This document shows positions 42,691 to 53,735 of a stretch of DNA of 64,000 bases, in pieces. A model generated the notes under the pieces. It saw only the letters and a list, made by a program, of their open reading frames with translations, did no database searches and was not told the DNA's origin. Position numbers and translations under genes: made by a program. The number at the start of each line of letters is the position of its first letter. Within the stretch, counting starts at the first letter, position 1. This stretch comes from Apoderus coryli (lineage: Eukaryota; Arthropoda; Insecta; Coleoptera; Attelabidae): contig OU452211.1 in NCBI GenBank assembly GCA_911728435.2, positions 11,824,428 through 11,888,427 of the forward strand, written 5' to 3'.

Positions 42691-42840
42691 TCTTCAATTT
42701 TTCTCGCATATCCTTGTTCGACGGCGTCCCGACGTCAACAATAATAACAATATGAACGACGTTGGAGACGGCACGGGGCGGCGGTCACACACTAACCGTC
42801 GTCGACACGGCATGCCGACTACTGCCGACTAGATAAATTA
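42691..42840 (-). promoter_or_regulatory. Pde11: GC/CpG-rich 5' UTR and promoter region of Pde11
   Basis: About 150 bp of CpG-rich sequence (GGCGGCGG, CGTCGTCGACACGG) stands out in the AT-rich surroundings directly upstream of the proposed first exon. On the minus strand it contains at least two upstream ATGs (in GGCATGCCG and GATATGCG), which could dampen translation. No TATA box is visible. Confidence 0.4.
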
Positions 42841-44769
42841 AGTTTTCTGAGGTATAGAGGAGGGATATTCCAGCCAGAATTTGGTGGTTTTTTTTTTAAT
42901 CAGAGGCACTGGGTATATGCTGGCCACGAAGCGACACGTTCACGAAAATCGAAGGTTGCAGGTAGGTGGGAGCGTGCTAACAAAACAAGTGAACCAAGGG
43001 ATATTATATAGAGAAAAAATTAATTTAACGTACTTGAATTTTTTGATTTTCCTCTTGGTTAAAATTGTCCCAGGATCCTAACCACATTTACTACTTATTG
43101 AGCTTGGTAACGAAAAGTTTCTCCATCTGAAACATTCTACTCTATGCACGCAATTAAAGTTTAAAATAGTTTGGACTATATGCAGCCGAACAGAAAACCA
43201 GCATGTAGTAGTGTCTTTTCTACTATAATTTTCTGTGCCTTGGTAAAACCTTGCGCATAGCATTCGGCAAGGGCTTCCAAAATCGATTTCCACTGTGGAA
43301 AATTGCCGCGAGCTGCTAGAATACGTTGTTGCCGCAGTAACTGAAAATTCTAAATTTTCAATACTTTTAAATACCGACAACAATGTTCGTTGTCTTTTCA
43401 AACTTGTTAAGCCATTTGTAAAAATATGCATGAAAGCGGACTGTTATTTTTAATAAATAAACTAAGAAATTAGAGCTTTTTGTGCATAGAAACTATTTTG
43501 TATAAATGGGATTTTCAATTTGTTGTAAAATATTCAGCATTCTGATACTTCCGGTTATACAGGAACTTAGTTATTTTAAATGAGACGAGATTTCATCAGA
43601 TTTTTATTTCAATCAACATAATATATAAAATAGACCTTTGGTTCTTATAGGATGTTTTCGTTTTTACAATATTATTGCGGAATTTTGATAATACATCGAT
43701 TTCTAGTCCAATTTATATTAATGGCCAGGGATTAACAATGTTGGGATTATAACTTAGACTGTGCATCTAATACCTAGCTTTAGCTATTTAGAGTTTAATA
43801 TAGAATAATATACGGCTTGCTTCCTTGACATGCATGAACTAAAGTTACTCTTAGACTCTAGACTTTACAAATAAGTTAACTTATTTAAAATGATTTTTCA
43901 AAATTTAATCTTAAATGTATTTAATAATATTTGGTTAGGTAATTAAACTGGCGTTATCTTCTTGAATTATTTGATTGGATTTTTTATTAAAACAAACACG
44001 AAATTGACATAGTAACCGCCAGTGTCTATTTGAGTTTTAATGCCTCTATAAGACCATAAATTGATTAAGTATTTTCAATTTACTTTTTAATTGCTCTTCA
44101 TGTTTAGCCTAAATTAATACATTTATATTCAATTCCAGTTCTGAATCACTTATATCTATTACTCGTATAACAATTATAATCAAATTTCGAATACCTGCCA
44201 TATTTAGATCCTGCCGAAATAAGCAATCATTTGTCTTAAAAAATCAAGGAGCTATACAATAATATACATTTGAAATTCGGCTAGCCAGAAAATAGACAAT
44301 AATATATTCAGCGACACCTACAGTTTGAATACTTGTACTAAACAAAATAATACTACAGATTTCATATATACATAGCATCATGCATGAAATTGGAAAATTT
44401 AATTTCATGACAAATATTGCTTTCCGAAAACTTAGTATCTACTGTTGGTGGATAAACATCATCAACATATCTTCAGAAAATGTCGAGGATCTTCTAAAGC
44501 TTTTTGCCACCTTTTTCTCAGATAGACAAGCCCAAAGATTGATTCACACCAGCGAAATCACATAACTTTGCTTTAAGATTGGTGCTTAGGAAAGACTTAT
44601 TCTGAAGAATGATTTTTGGACTCATATAGCCAAGCTGAATGCGCCTTGAGATATCCTACTCAGTATATCGAAAGTCTAAAAAACTCTATTGCCTTCCAAG
44701 GTCAAGCCATCTTTAAACTACACTACTTTCGTCTATTTCCCAAACAAAATAGCAACAGTCTTTTCCGGA
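42841..44769. other. Upstream flank of Pde11 without recognisable genes
   Basis: A 117-codon frame (43078-43431, minus) is serine/threonine rich and has no motif I know; it could be chance or an upstream exon. The rest is AT-rich with no repeats that I recognise. Confidence 0.35.
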
Positions 44770-45174
44770 TTAGGTTTCAAGCACTGTCTTTTGGATTCTG
44801 GTGTGAATAGTAATCCATGTTTCATTCATTGTCACATATCGACGATGAAATTCCATTTTATTGTGGTTTAACAGCGCCAAATACTCCTCTCTGCGATCTT
44901 TCATAACCAATTTGTGAATTTTTTTGACGTTTTCTAGAATAACAGCCTCATTTGGGCGTCCACTGCGCTCTGCATCATTTATGCTGGTACGACCACGTTT
45001 AAATTCAGCAATCCACTTCCCTACCATTTGTCTCGATGGAGCAGAGTTTGGATAATGTCTATCAAGCCGTGGCTTGGTTTCAACTGCATTTTTTTTTTTC
45101 ATCAAAAAGCAATGCTTTATCAAAACTCGAAATTCCCATTTTTTTTTTTCAATAACAAAAGTTGCTTCATACAA
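44770..45174 (-). pseudogene. mariner transposase relic with internal deletion
   Basis: The minus-strand frame starts near FRVLIKHCFLMKKKNAVETK and continues PRLDRHYPNSAPSRQMVGKW, FKRGRTSINDAERSGRPNEA, the N-terminal HTH half of a mariner transposase. After MKDRR it jumps to EEYLALLNHNKMEFHRRYVT and MNETWI, so a central block is missing. The first catalytic Asp (normally in MDETWI) reads Asn. The rest of the DDE domain is absent. Dead copy. Confidence 0.85.
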
Positions 45175-45860
45175 AATGCTATAACTAACGAATCAATAGT
45201 CAGATTGCTGTCAAATTTATACACATATCGTTTGAAGGTTAGCACTATATAAAAATCATATGGAAAAAATTCTAGTAACGCCATCTGTGTGTCATGTTAC
45301 GGACTTATTGTATAACCTAATAGTATAAAAACTACGCAATTTGACGGTTATGCAACCATATATGCGCAGTCTTGTATTTCTGGTTACGAGCCACACATAT
45401 TATTTTTCAATATAATTTTAAATACAGGGTGATCGCTGGAAAAGGTGTCTATAAGGGTGGTAAAAAACTCGGTAAGAAAACCAGGCCAGAACGTTTTTTG
45501 TAACAATAGAAAATTGACGCTTCTAGTTTTATTTTAAATGTTCTAAAATTGTATTTGTTGTTTTCTTTTTGTGTGTGCTATAATGTGGGTTTTTTATGCC
45601 ATTTAACCTTTAGGCGGTTTATAAAACAATTTCACCACATCATTTTTATATTCACAAACGTTAAACTAAAAAATAATTTAAAGGGGATAAAAGCTTTTTA
45701 TTTCTAGAGCTTTTCCTGCCTTTAAAGCACCAGTGTATTTGTATTATTTGTAGTTTTATTATTCAAATTTAATACTTTTAACGAAATTAATAATTATACT
45801 AAGTTTATTTACGACATGAAATCATTTTTTTTACAATAATTACAGAAATTTTTTAACTTT

Positions 45861-46290
45861 TCAACTTAAGCGTAACATCTTTCGGCTAGCCAAAGAGCAA
45901 GTAAATAGATAATAGTAATAACCATAATTGGTTCTATGGAATTGCACTTTAAATAAGTTTGCGCTTCTCAGACTTCTACTTGTGACTTCAAGGCCAATTT
46001 TCGAAAGAAGTCCAGGGGAATCTATTTTACAGTTTAGTAGAATCTTATAAAGAAAACCCAAGTCCTGTAAGATCCGCCTGTTTGACAATGTATCAACATT
46101 AAGTAGTTCCATAAGAAGATCATAATTAATATTTTCATAAGAAATATTAAGCTTAAATGCAATAATACACAAAAAAAAAATTAACCAGTTCAATACTTGA
46201 CTGATACGTAGTATATTGGCTTGAGCATATCAGTGAAGCATATTCCAGAACTGAGCGCACATATGAAAAGTATAAATCTCTAAATTAAAA
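45861..46290 (-). mobile_element. C-terminal relic of a non-LTR reverse transcriptase
   Basis: The minus strand reads YFSYVRSVLEYASLICSSQY near 46290-46205, then after a frame change NRRILQDLGFLYKILLNCKI and DSPGLLSKIGLEV. These are the conserved blocks after the palm in Jockey-like elements. 3' of it is AT-rich DNA with no clear tail. Confidence 0.7.
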
Positions 46291-46440
46291 TAAAAATTAA
46301 GGAAAGATTGTAAAATGCACACGAAAATATTCAGATTCATTGGTATCTAGATAAATCAGCAAATGTGTCCATCTCTCAAGGATGCTAAAGCTGTAAATTA
46401 CAGTCACAACCTCCAAAAAGTATTTCCTTTTGTATACGTG

Positions 46441-46479
46441 GATGACATGTTTCGCCCTCAACTGGGCATCATCCGATCC
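46441..46479 (-). other. Hammerhead-like motif with a mutated core
   Basis: Minus-strand order: GGAT, CGGATGA, T, hairpin GCCC-AGTTGA-GGGC, GAAACATGTC, ATCC. The layout equals the other Penelope-type motifs in this window, including the extra T, and GGAT/ATCC form stem I. The core box reads CGGATGA instead of CTGATGA, which should abolish cleavage. No Penelope coding remnant is visible next to it. Confidence 0.4.
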
Positions 46480-46489
46480 ATCAGAACTA

Positions 46490-47126
46490 TAAAAAGATGG
46501 TCGAAAAAATATCTCTATAAGTTTTGTCAATTTAGTTATTTCATTGCGAATTGATTTTATTCCATTTAAGATTTTTAATAACAGTTCAATATACTGGTAC
46601 TATAATGTGCGTTTTATAAGCACGAATACTTATATAAAAAATACAATTTTATTTGTAACTCAATCATCCAACACGAATAAACAGTTAAAATAGTTTCTCA
46701 CGCCTTACAGAACATTTTTGTGATTACCAAACATTTATTTCGCTAATACTAATAACACACCGAACAAATGCCAATAAAATTGTATTATTTGATCGTAGGT
46801 ATAGCTTTTAGAATATTCCTCAAATCAGATAACAGTTAATGCATACTACCATGAATTTTAATTGATACATTAAATAATATGTGATTCAAATAATTAATTT
46901 ACACAACACATTGTTTCTATGGCTGGATGGAATTTATAGGTATGTATAATTTGTATTTTAGTTTTTTTTTTTATTTTATAGAATCATGCTTGAATGAATG
47001 AATATTAAAGTTTGAAAATATCTTTTCAATAGACACAAATTTCGATTGATTTAAGAAAACTAATTTTGGTAAATACAAACAACAAAATACACAGAACAAT
47101 GATTAATAAGTAAAAAATATTAATTA
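46490..47126. other. AT-rich stretch, nothing recognised
   Basis: No frames, repeats or signals that I can support. Confidence 0.35.
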
Positions 47127-47128
47127 TA

Positions 47129-48188
47129 CAGGGTGTTAATTAAGTATCTGGCCAAACTTCAGGCGGTGATTCTTTGAGTGATTTTAAGGTAAAAAGTTCA
47201 TATAAGCAGGTGTCCGGAAATGCATAGTTTTCACGATACAGGGTGTCAAAAAAAATTTTTTTTTACATTTATTTATTAATATCTCAAACACCTGTTGACC
47301 GATTTTGTTGAAATTTAGCAGTATTTTGGACTATGATAAGACGCTAAGTTAGCACCAATTAATTGTTGATTATGACTTCCATTGGCGTCGTAAAAGACAG
47401 TTTCACGAATAAAAATAACAAAAAAAATGTGCGCCACTGACTTTTTAAAATTAAAAAAATAATTTTTGGATTAAGCCATTAAAAATACAACTTTTTTGTC
47501 TCTTGATATTTTTTCGTATCTTGCATCGTTTTCGAAAAAAAAATTAAAACCACTTAAATGCATGCCCCTGAATAATTTTAAAAATCATATTTTTTATAAT
47601 AGTAAAATGCTAATTGAATCTTATTTACTATTGCTAATATTGAAGTTCAGTGGTGGAAATAAATGCCTAAGACAAGACAAAGACGTATTATTAATTATAC
47701 TTTGACAAAAAATACTTTTTTAATAAAAACGATTAAGAACTTAACAACATAACAACAAATAAAGATAAATTTATAATAGTTGTTGAAAATGTCCACCTTC
47801 AACTTCGATGCAAGCATTAGCTCGCCTTATCATCGATTGCCGAACAAGCTGAAATATTCCAGGAGTATGTTTTATTTGATTGCATGAATCCCGTATGCGC
47901 TGACATAATTCGGCTTCAGTATTGACTGGAGTTTTATAAACCAGCGACTTTACATGACCCCAAAGGAAATAATCCAAAGGATTTAAATCTGGCGACCTGG
48001 GTGGCCATGACTGTGGACCCGCGCGACCAATCCACTGCCCTCCATAAGTTTGATCCAGAAATTTTTTTTGAAACCCTGTATCTTGAAAACTATGCATTTC
48101 CGGACACCTGCTTATATGAACTTTTTACCTTAAAATCACTCAAAGTATCACCCCCTGAAGTTTGGCCAGATACTTAATTAACACCCTG
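47129..48188 (-). mobile_element. Tc1/mariner-superfamily element with ~128-bp inverted ends
   Basis: The ends 47129-47256 and 48061-48188 start CAGGGTGTTAATTAAGTATC and are inverted copies with about five mismatches. TA flanks both sides (47127-47128 and 48189-48190), the target rule of the IS630/Tc1/mariner group. On the minus strand 47771-48097 keeps the last ~108 residues of the transposase: GGQWIGRAGPQSWPPRSPDL followed by NPLDYFLWG (third catalytic acid region) and YKTPVNTEAELCQRI. The first two-thirds of the gene are missing, so it depends on a full-length relative. Confidence 0.82.
47771..48097 (-). pseudogene. Truncated transposase, Tc1/mariner superfamily
   Basis: About 108 codons including the PDLNPLDYFLWG block with the final catalytic Asp of the DDE/D triad and the C-terminal tail ending GGHFQQLL. 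The frame starts inside the inverted end, so the apparent methionine is not the native start. Confidence 0.75.
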
Positions 48189-48192
48189 TATA

Positions 48193-49654
48193 GTTAATTA
48201 ATTATTGAAACATAAATATGGATAAAAATTAAATATTTCATGACAAAGACAGTCGACACTGTTTATAGTGAAACTCTATATGGTGAAAAACTCTTTAAAG
48301 TGCAACTTTTCAAGACCTAGAATATGTTAATGAGATTTAATGTAAAACGCCCTGCATATAGTGAATTTTTAAAATGAGTAGCACTCTATATTATATAAAT
48401 TGTTATGCATTTATTGCGAACTTGGCCTTTTTGGGTTTCCCATTTACATTTTTATGTAGCATTTTTTCTACGCATAGATAGCATTATACAATATTCTGTT
48501 TTGATAATCGTTAAAGATGATGGCTTAAATACAGAATTATTTAACTCGCGTAAGTGCCACAATCTGCGTTATAACATGGTTATTAATACAATTACTAAAG
48601 AAACATGTTAAAAACGACTTAAATACTAACAAACTAATAATAATACGCACCAAAAAAAAAGAAACAAATTTTAAACAAGAAAATTAGAACATTTTGAAAA
48701 CCTGTCCGCTGAAGTAATTCATAATATATATTTAGTTGATATTTGGCCAGTTCTTGATATCTTCCATCAAGATAAAAAATATTCCAGAATATGTAGGATA
48801 CATTTCGATTCCTACCCCTAATAAGATAAAAATGTTGCGAGCTGTTCATCTGAGATTAGCACTATAATATCTTCTAAAAATGATTTGGCACAGTAACATA
48901 TTTGCCCTCTTAATTGCGGGTCTACAGGTTTAGCGACTGATGAATTAAATATCAAACGAACAGCCTGCGCTTCTGGGACACAAATATCCGATCTAACTCC
49001 GTAAATTCCAGTGCATTTCCAACTGATTATCAACCGAAATATTACAGCCTTGAAAAATAGTGTTCCGATGTCGTTCGCTCAGAGCCCAACCAAAGAGCGA
49101 CCATTTTCTGACGATGAGTGCGGAATCCAGTTTTTTGACCCCATATTGTGAACAATTGAAGGTCTTTTTTATGAGATTTATGGTTTCTGCTGCATTCTAG
49201 ACATTGCATGAACTGAAAATTGACACAATTCCAGAGCCAAATATTGGTGTTGTTAACGTGAATAATCGAGTTCATAACTGTGGTTAATCTTTGAGCACTA
49301 GTGAAAGAAATGCACTTCAAAGATGATTAAAGAATATAAAATGGGTATGAAATTTAACAAAATGTTTTTAGTTGCTTAAACAGCAGATATAAATGGACGC
49401 AGTGTATATAAATGCGTGTGCAATCAATCTGCATGAATATCGATCTGTTTAGTAAATTCAATTGTCAGAAACCGTAAAGTGGAGTTGAAGAGACGACCAA
49501 TAAAGACGACGCACATATTTTGTCCTGCCATGACATCCTAAACAGGATACAGGAAGCACAGTCGGTGTGTATATAGTCCTGCCAATTCGATAGACCATCT
49601 GCACCAATAAATATGAAATGACTCCTTTTGTACGTTATAACATAAAGAAAATAA
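48193..49654. other. Stretch with small unexplained frames
   Basis: Frames at 48634-48849, 48818-49033 and 49042-49320 (minus) overlap and show no motif that I recognise. Mostly AT-rich and probably decayed repeat. Confidence 0.3.
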
Positions 49655-49705
49655 CATAAAGAAAAATCTATTCTTTTTATTTCAACAAGTTCTAAATTTT
49701 GTTTT

Positions 49706-51650
49706 CATTCATACTTTCTGAATGAATTTCGAGTTTTACGTCAGATTATTAAAACTGAAGTGAACTCTTCATACAGAGTTTACTTGGGTGATGCTGAGCG
49801 TAGACTTAATGGTGACCCTAAGACTTTCTGGTCATTTGTAAATTCTCGTAAAAGTTTTGGACGTTTACCTAGAGATATGTATTATAATGGTGATAATATT
49901 AAAGATCAGCAAGAACTTGTGGATAAATTTGCTCAATATTTCAATGAATCCTATGTCAATTCCCAAATTTTTGACATTGAAAATGTGAGTGAGGCTCTGA
50001 ATGTGTCCTTTTTGTCTGATTGTGGAGTTACTGAATCTGAAGTTTACGGAGCTCTTAGAAAGCTCAAAGGCAAACCAACAGCAGGTCCGGATCGTATACC
50101 ATCGTTTTTGGCTCGTGATTGTGCTGCGGTGTTGGCTGGGCCATTGTGTACAATATTCAACCTTGCTTTACGATCGATTAATTTTCCTGCGTTTTGGAAG
50201 TTTTCAAGGGTGACGCCGGTTTTTAAAAAGGGAGATAAGCATGATGTAGGAAATTATCGTCCTATATCAATTCAATCTTGTTTTGCGAAAGTGTTTGAGT
50301 TTTTACTACATGATATTATAATGTGTCATGTTAGACGACAAATTTCAACTGTGCAGCATGGTTTCTTCCCGGGTCGTTCTACATCTACCAATTTATTGGT
50401 TTTAACCCAGTTTCTGAGTGAACAACTTGATAATGGAGGTCAGGTAGACGTTATCTATACTGACTTTTCCAAGGCCTTTGACAGACTTGATCATGGTGTC
50501 TTGATGGCTAAATTGTGTCGTTTTCGTCTATCCAATGGCTTGCTCCTTCTCTTGGAATCATATTTAAATGGTCGTTATCAATATGTTGGGTATAGAGGGT
50601 TCAGGTCTGTCAATTTTTTAGTGACCTCAGGAGTCCCCCAGGGTTCTGTGTTGTTTTTGTGCTTTATTGATGATATTTCCAGTGGCTTGACTAGTAGTTC
50701 GCTCTTGTATGCCGATGACTTCAAGATATACTCGGTCATTGATAGTGAGCATGATTGCTCTGTTATTGAGGAAGACCTTAACAAGATTTATGAGTGGTGT
50801 GTTCGCAACAATCTTTATTTGAATATTGAAAAATGTTTTTCAGTTTCTTATACACGCAGATTAAAGCCTATAACTTATGTGTATTTCATTCACGATTCTC
50901 CATTGGTTGTTTGTGATCGTATTAAGGATTTGGGGATTTTCTTTGATAGCAAACTAAACTTTATTGAACATTATAATTATATGATTTCAGCTTCGTTTGT
51001 CATGCGTAACGCGAGGGATCTTAGGTCTCCTCAAACACTTATTGCGTTATTCAATGCATTTGTTAGGGCTAAGTTGGAGTATGCCTCAGTTGTGTGGAGT
51101 CCTACATATGAATTTCATTCGGCAAGTATGGAACGTGTTCATCGTCGTTTCGCTAAGTTTCTGTGGTTTCGTAGCAATGGAGTTTATCCAGTCATTGGAT
51201 TTCCACATGATACGCTCCTAAATCGTTTTAATTTGACATCTTTAAGTACCCGTAGGGAATGTTCTGCTATTATCTTACTGTACAAAATTATTAATGGAGA
51301 TATTGATTGTCCAGAGCTGTTAGAATTGCTTCCATTTTATGTCCCTACATTGCGTACACGTAATAATAATACAGTTTTTTACTTGTCAAGAGCGCGCACT
51401 AATTTGTTGTTGCATTCTCCTTTGTTCGTTATGTGTAATATTTGTAACCGTGTGTCTAGTGATTTTGATATATTTTATTCAAATTTGTCATGTATAAAAC
51501 GTTTATTTTTTAAGTAATTAGTTTAAGTTATTAATTAGTTATTATTGTTATTTTGATATTATTGTATTATTTGTAATTTTTACCTGCCCTTTAATTGGAT
51601 ATTTATCTGTCTGTCTGGGCAGTTGTATCTTAAATAAATAAGTAAATAAA
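49706..51650 (+). mobile_element. 5'-truncated non-LTR retrotransposon with near-complete reverse transcriptase
   Basis: Similarity to the linker upstream of the reverse transcriptase starts near 49706 (SYFLNEFRVLRQIIK in the frame before the annotated start) and runs through the palm, thumb and C-terminal domain to a stop at 51517. A 130-bp 3' UTR ends in an AAATAAATAAGTAAATAAA tail near 51650. The apurinic endonuclease and ORF1 are missing. Confidence 0.85.
49760..51517 (+). CDS. Reverse transcriptase of a Jockey-like LINE
   Basis: 585 codons. Visible blocks: DPKTFWSFVNSRK, GPDRIPSFLARD, RVTPVFKKGDKHDVGNYRPI, QHGFFPGRSTSTNL, VIYTDFSKAFDRLDHG (first catalytic Asp), TSGVPQGSV, SLLYADDFKIY (catalytic Asp pair) and the C-terminal RRFAKFLWFRSNGVYPV. 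After GVPQGSV the usual LGPLLF stretch is about four residues short, consistent with a 12-bp deletion. The first codon is GTG inside the domain, so this is not a native start. Confidence 0.85.
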   Translation: MNSSYRVYLGDAERRLNGDPKTFWSFVNSRKSFGRLPRDMYYNGDNIKDQQELVDKFAQYFNESYVNSQIFDIENVSEALNVSFLSDCGVTESEVYGALRKLKGKPTAGPDRIPSFLARDCAAVLAGPLCTIFNLALRSINFPAFWKFSRVTPVFKKGDKHDVGNYRPISIQSCFAKVFEFLLHDIIMCHVRRQISTVQHGFFPGRSTSTNLLVLTQFLSEQLDNGGQVDVIYTDFSKAFDRLDHGVLMAKLCRFRLSNGLLLLLESYLNGRYQYVGYRGFRSVNFLVTSGVPQGSVLFLCFIDDISSGLTSSSLLYADDFKIYSVIDSEHDCSVIEEDLNKIYEWCVRNNLYLNIEKCFSVSYTRRLKPITYVYFIHDSPLVVCDRIKDLGIFFDSKLNFIEHYNYMISASFVMRNARDLRSPQTLIALFNAFVRAKLEYASVVWSPTYEFHSASMERVHRRFAKFLWFRSNGVYPVIGFPHDTLLNRFNLTSLSTRRECSAIILLYKIINGDIDCPELLELLPFYVPTLRTRNNNTVFYLSRARTNLLLHSPLFVMCNICNRVSSDFDIFYSNLSCIKRLFFK

Positions 51651-53735
51651 TGGCACATATGCCTGCATTAGTTTAAAAATTAGGCACGTCAGAGTCCACA
51701 AAAAACAAAGAGAAAATTTGACATAGGTGAAAAAATGTGTCATACAAATAGGTTTTTGAGCTTTTTCCTATTTTCAAATAATAAATAGTTAGGAGGGTAC
51801 AGGCTTACAGTTGTTTATTTATAACAAATTGAAATTGTCTTATTTTATTTATAAAATCGGTTCCCTTACTACGTACCTAAAGCTTTGCATTAAATTAGGC
51901 AAACCCCAAAAGCAAACCCTGTTCAGTTGAAGTTACCGACTGTGATAATTAAGGATGTTGTTGCGGGTAGTGCATTTTCTTGGATCCAACAAAACAATTC
52001 CTCCTGCATGTCGTCTGCAAAACAGCCACTAACCAATGTCTTCTTTACGTACGCGCGTGGATCATCACACGCGTTAGAGGAGATTTCTTTTCATTCATTC
52101 ATTGACTATCTGATTATAGCTGCAAACGCAACTACCGAAGTGCGACAAATTATATCATACGCATTAAGAAATAAAGTGATATTTTGAAACTGGTGTAAAA
52201 TTTTTTCGTGAAGAATTATCGGCAGTTAAATTTGATAAATGTGAGTTTTATCTAACAACAAAATACTGTAACAATGTATACGAACTTTGTAATTAGTGTG
52301 ATAATTGGGTTTATATTTTTGGTAAGAATTTTTTAAATAAATATTATTATAATTATTTTTTCAGGAAACTAAAAGTTTTTTAAATATTCGTTATTATTTT
52401 TCCTGGTACTTGGGGGTTTGGCTGATTTTTCAGATAATTTCTATCAAAAATTGGTAGATTCATATTTTTCATAAAAGAGAATCGAATTGACGACTTTTGT
52501 TTTGGTTAAATTTTAGAGATCCCTAGTTCAAAAGGAGAGGGTTTGTGGAAAACTGTTATCAGGACGAAAAGTCTAATTTTGACTCAAAGAATCAACCCAT
52601 TAACATTAACGTTTTGTACCTTTAAGTAATAATAAAGGACTGTTATTGTTATTAAAAAAATATATAGAAATTAAGACTGTGTATTTAGAGAACAAGGCAA
52701 AAGAACGACTCCACTGCCTAATGCCACGACTGGCATTGAATTAAAAGATTTCTAAATTTAAATACTAAATTAAAAATTGTATTTAGCTTTTTCGTCAAAT
52801 GAACTGAATACAACAATAAAATATTGAACGAAAATAACAACCCATTCAAAACAATAAAGAAAATTTGGGTAAAATATTGAAAACCGCGTAACCACAAGCT
52901 TTTATATATTTTTTTTTGAGTCTTATTTCCTCATTTTTCGCTTTAAACTCTTGGGATGGGGCTCAGAAACAAATCATATATTAAATAACTATTTGACAGA
53001 CAGCACTGATATAATAATACAAATAATAATTTAGATCTATTTAGACGATTTTGTATTATAATCTGAGAACGCAACAGTTTTCCATTTGCCGATTCGTTGT
53101 TTAATTAATTAAAATAGGTTTAAACGCTATAATAATTCATCTGTTGAAGAATTAAATAATAATTCGTATCTCTCGACATATGTTCTTTAAACCAACAGTA
53201 AATCTACAGGTAAAAATCTTATACCATAGCACCTTAGGCACACTCAAACAATCGCTGGATATCACCTGTCTAAAAGCATGTATGTTCTACAAAAAAAAAA
53301 CGTGTAATGAACACACTTATTGTCGTAAAACGGCAGGTATAAAGGTTCCCAACTCTTGAGCTGTTTAGGACCGAAATACAATGTGTCCAAATTATAAATA
53401 GGTGTGTATTATTCCTTAAAAATTGTTAAAGTTATCTAAATAAATTCGCCATTTTTCATAGTTGATTTAGTGCCAATTTTGCAAAACTTTTTTAAATTTT
53501 AAATAGTTGGTATAGTGTTTCTAAACTTTGTTTAATATGGTATAAAAAAATACAACTCGATATCCCTTTGTAATGTCAATACCGACGGCAGCCGTCCATA
53601 GGCGCACCCTTTTAACTTTTCATAACAATACATGCCCTACGATATTTTAAAAATCCTTTATGTATTATCAATTGTATGTTCATTTGTATAAAAGTATACT
53701 GTATTTTTCCTTACCGCTCCAACACGGCAACATAT
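51651..53735. other. AT-rich stretch with one dispersed repeat
   Basis: Holds the second copy of the 9.2-kb repeat (52683-52820). An 86-codon frame at 51927-52187 has no motif. Nothing else recognised. Confidence 0.4.
52683..52820. repeat. Dispersed repeat, copy 2
   Basis: Matches 9236-9400 through TTTAGAGAACAAGGCAAAA, CCACGACTGGCATTGAATTA and TTTAGCTTTTTCG with small insertions and deletions. Same orientation as copy 1. Confidence 0.5.

Noticed and set aside
42647..42832. Plus-strand 61-codon frame in the GC-rich patch
   Set aside because: It overlaps the proposed Pde11 first exon and 5' UTR on the opposite strand, and its open state follows from high GC. No motif.
43078..43431. 117-codon minus-strand frame upstream of Pde11
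   Set aside because: Serine-rich without motifs. An upstream Pde11 exon is possible, but nothing in the sequence supports it.
48634..49320. Three overlapping minus-strand frames, considered as a receptor or transposase
   Set aside because: No frame keeps a domain order and the short hydrophobic parts are explained by AT-rich codons.
51927..52187. 86-codon plus-strand frame
   Set aside because: No family resemblance, and the opposite strand shows an equally long, equally meaningless frame.
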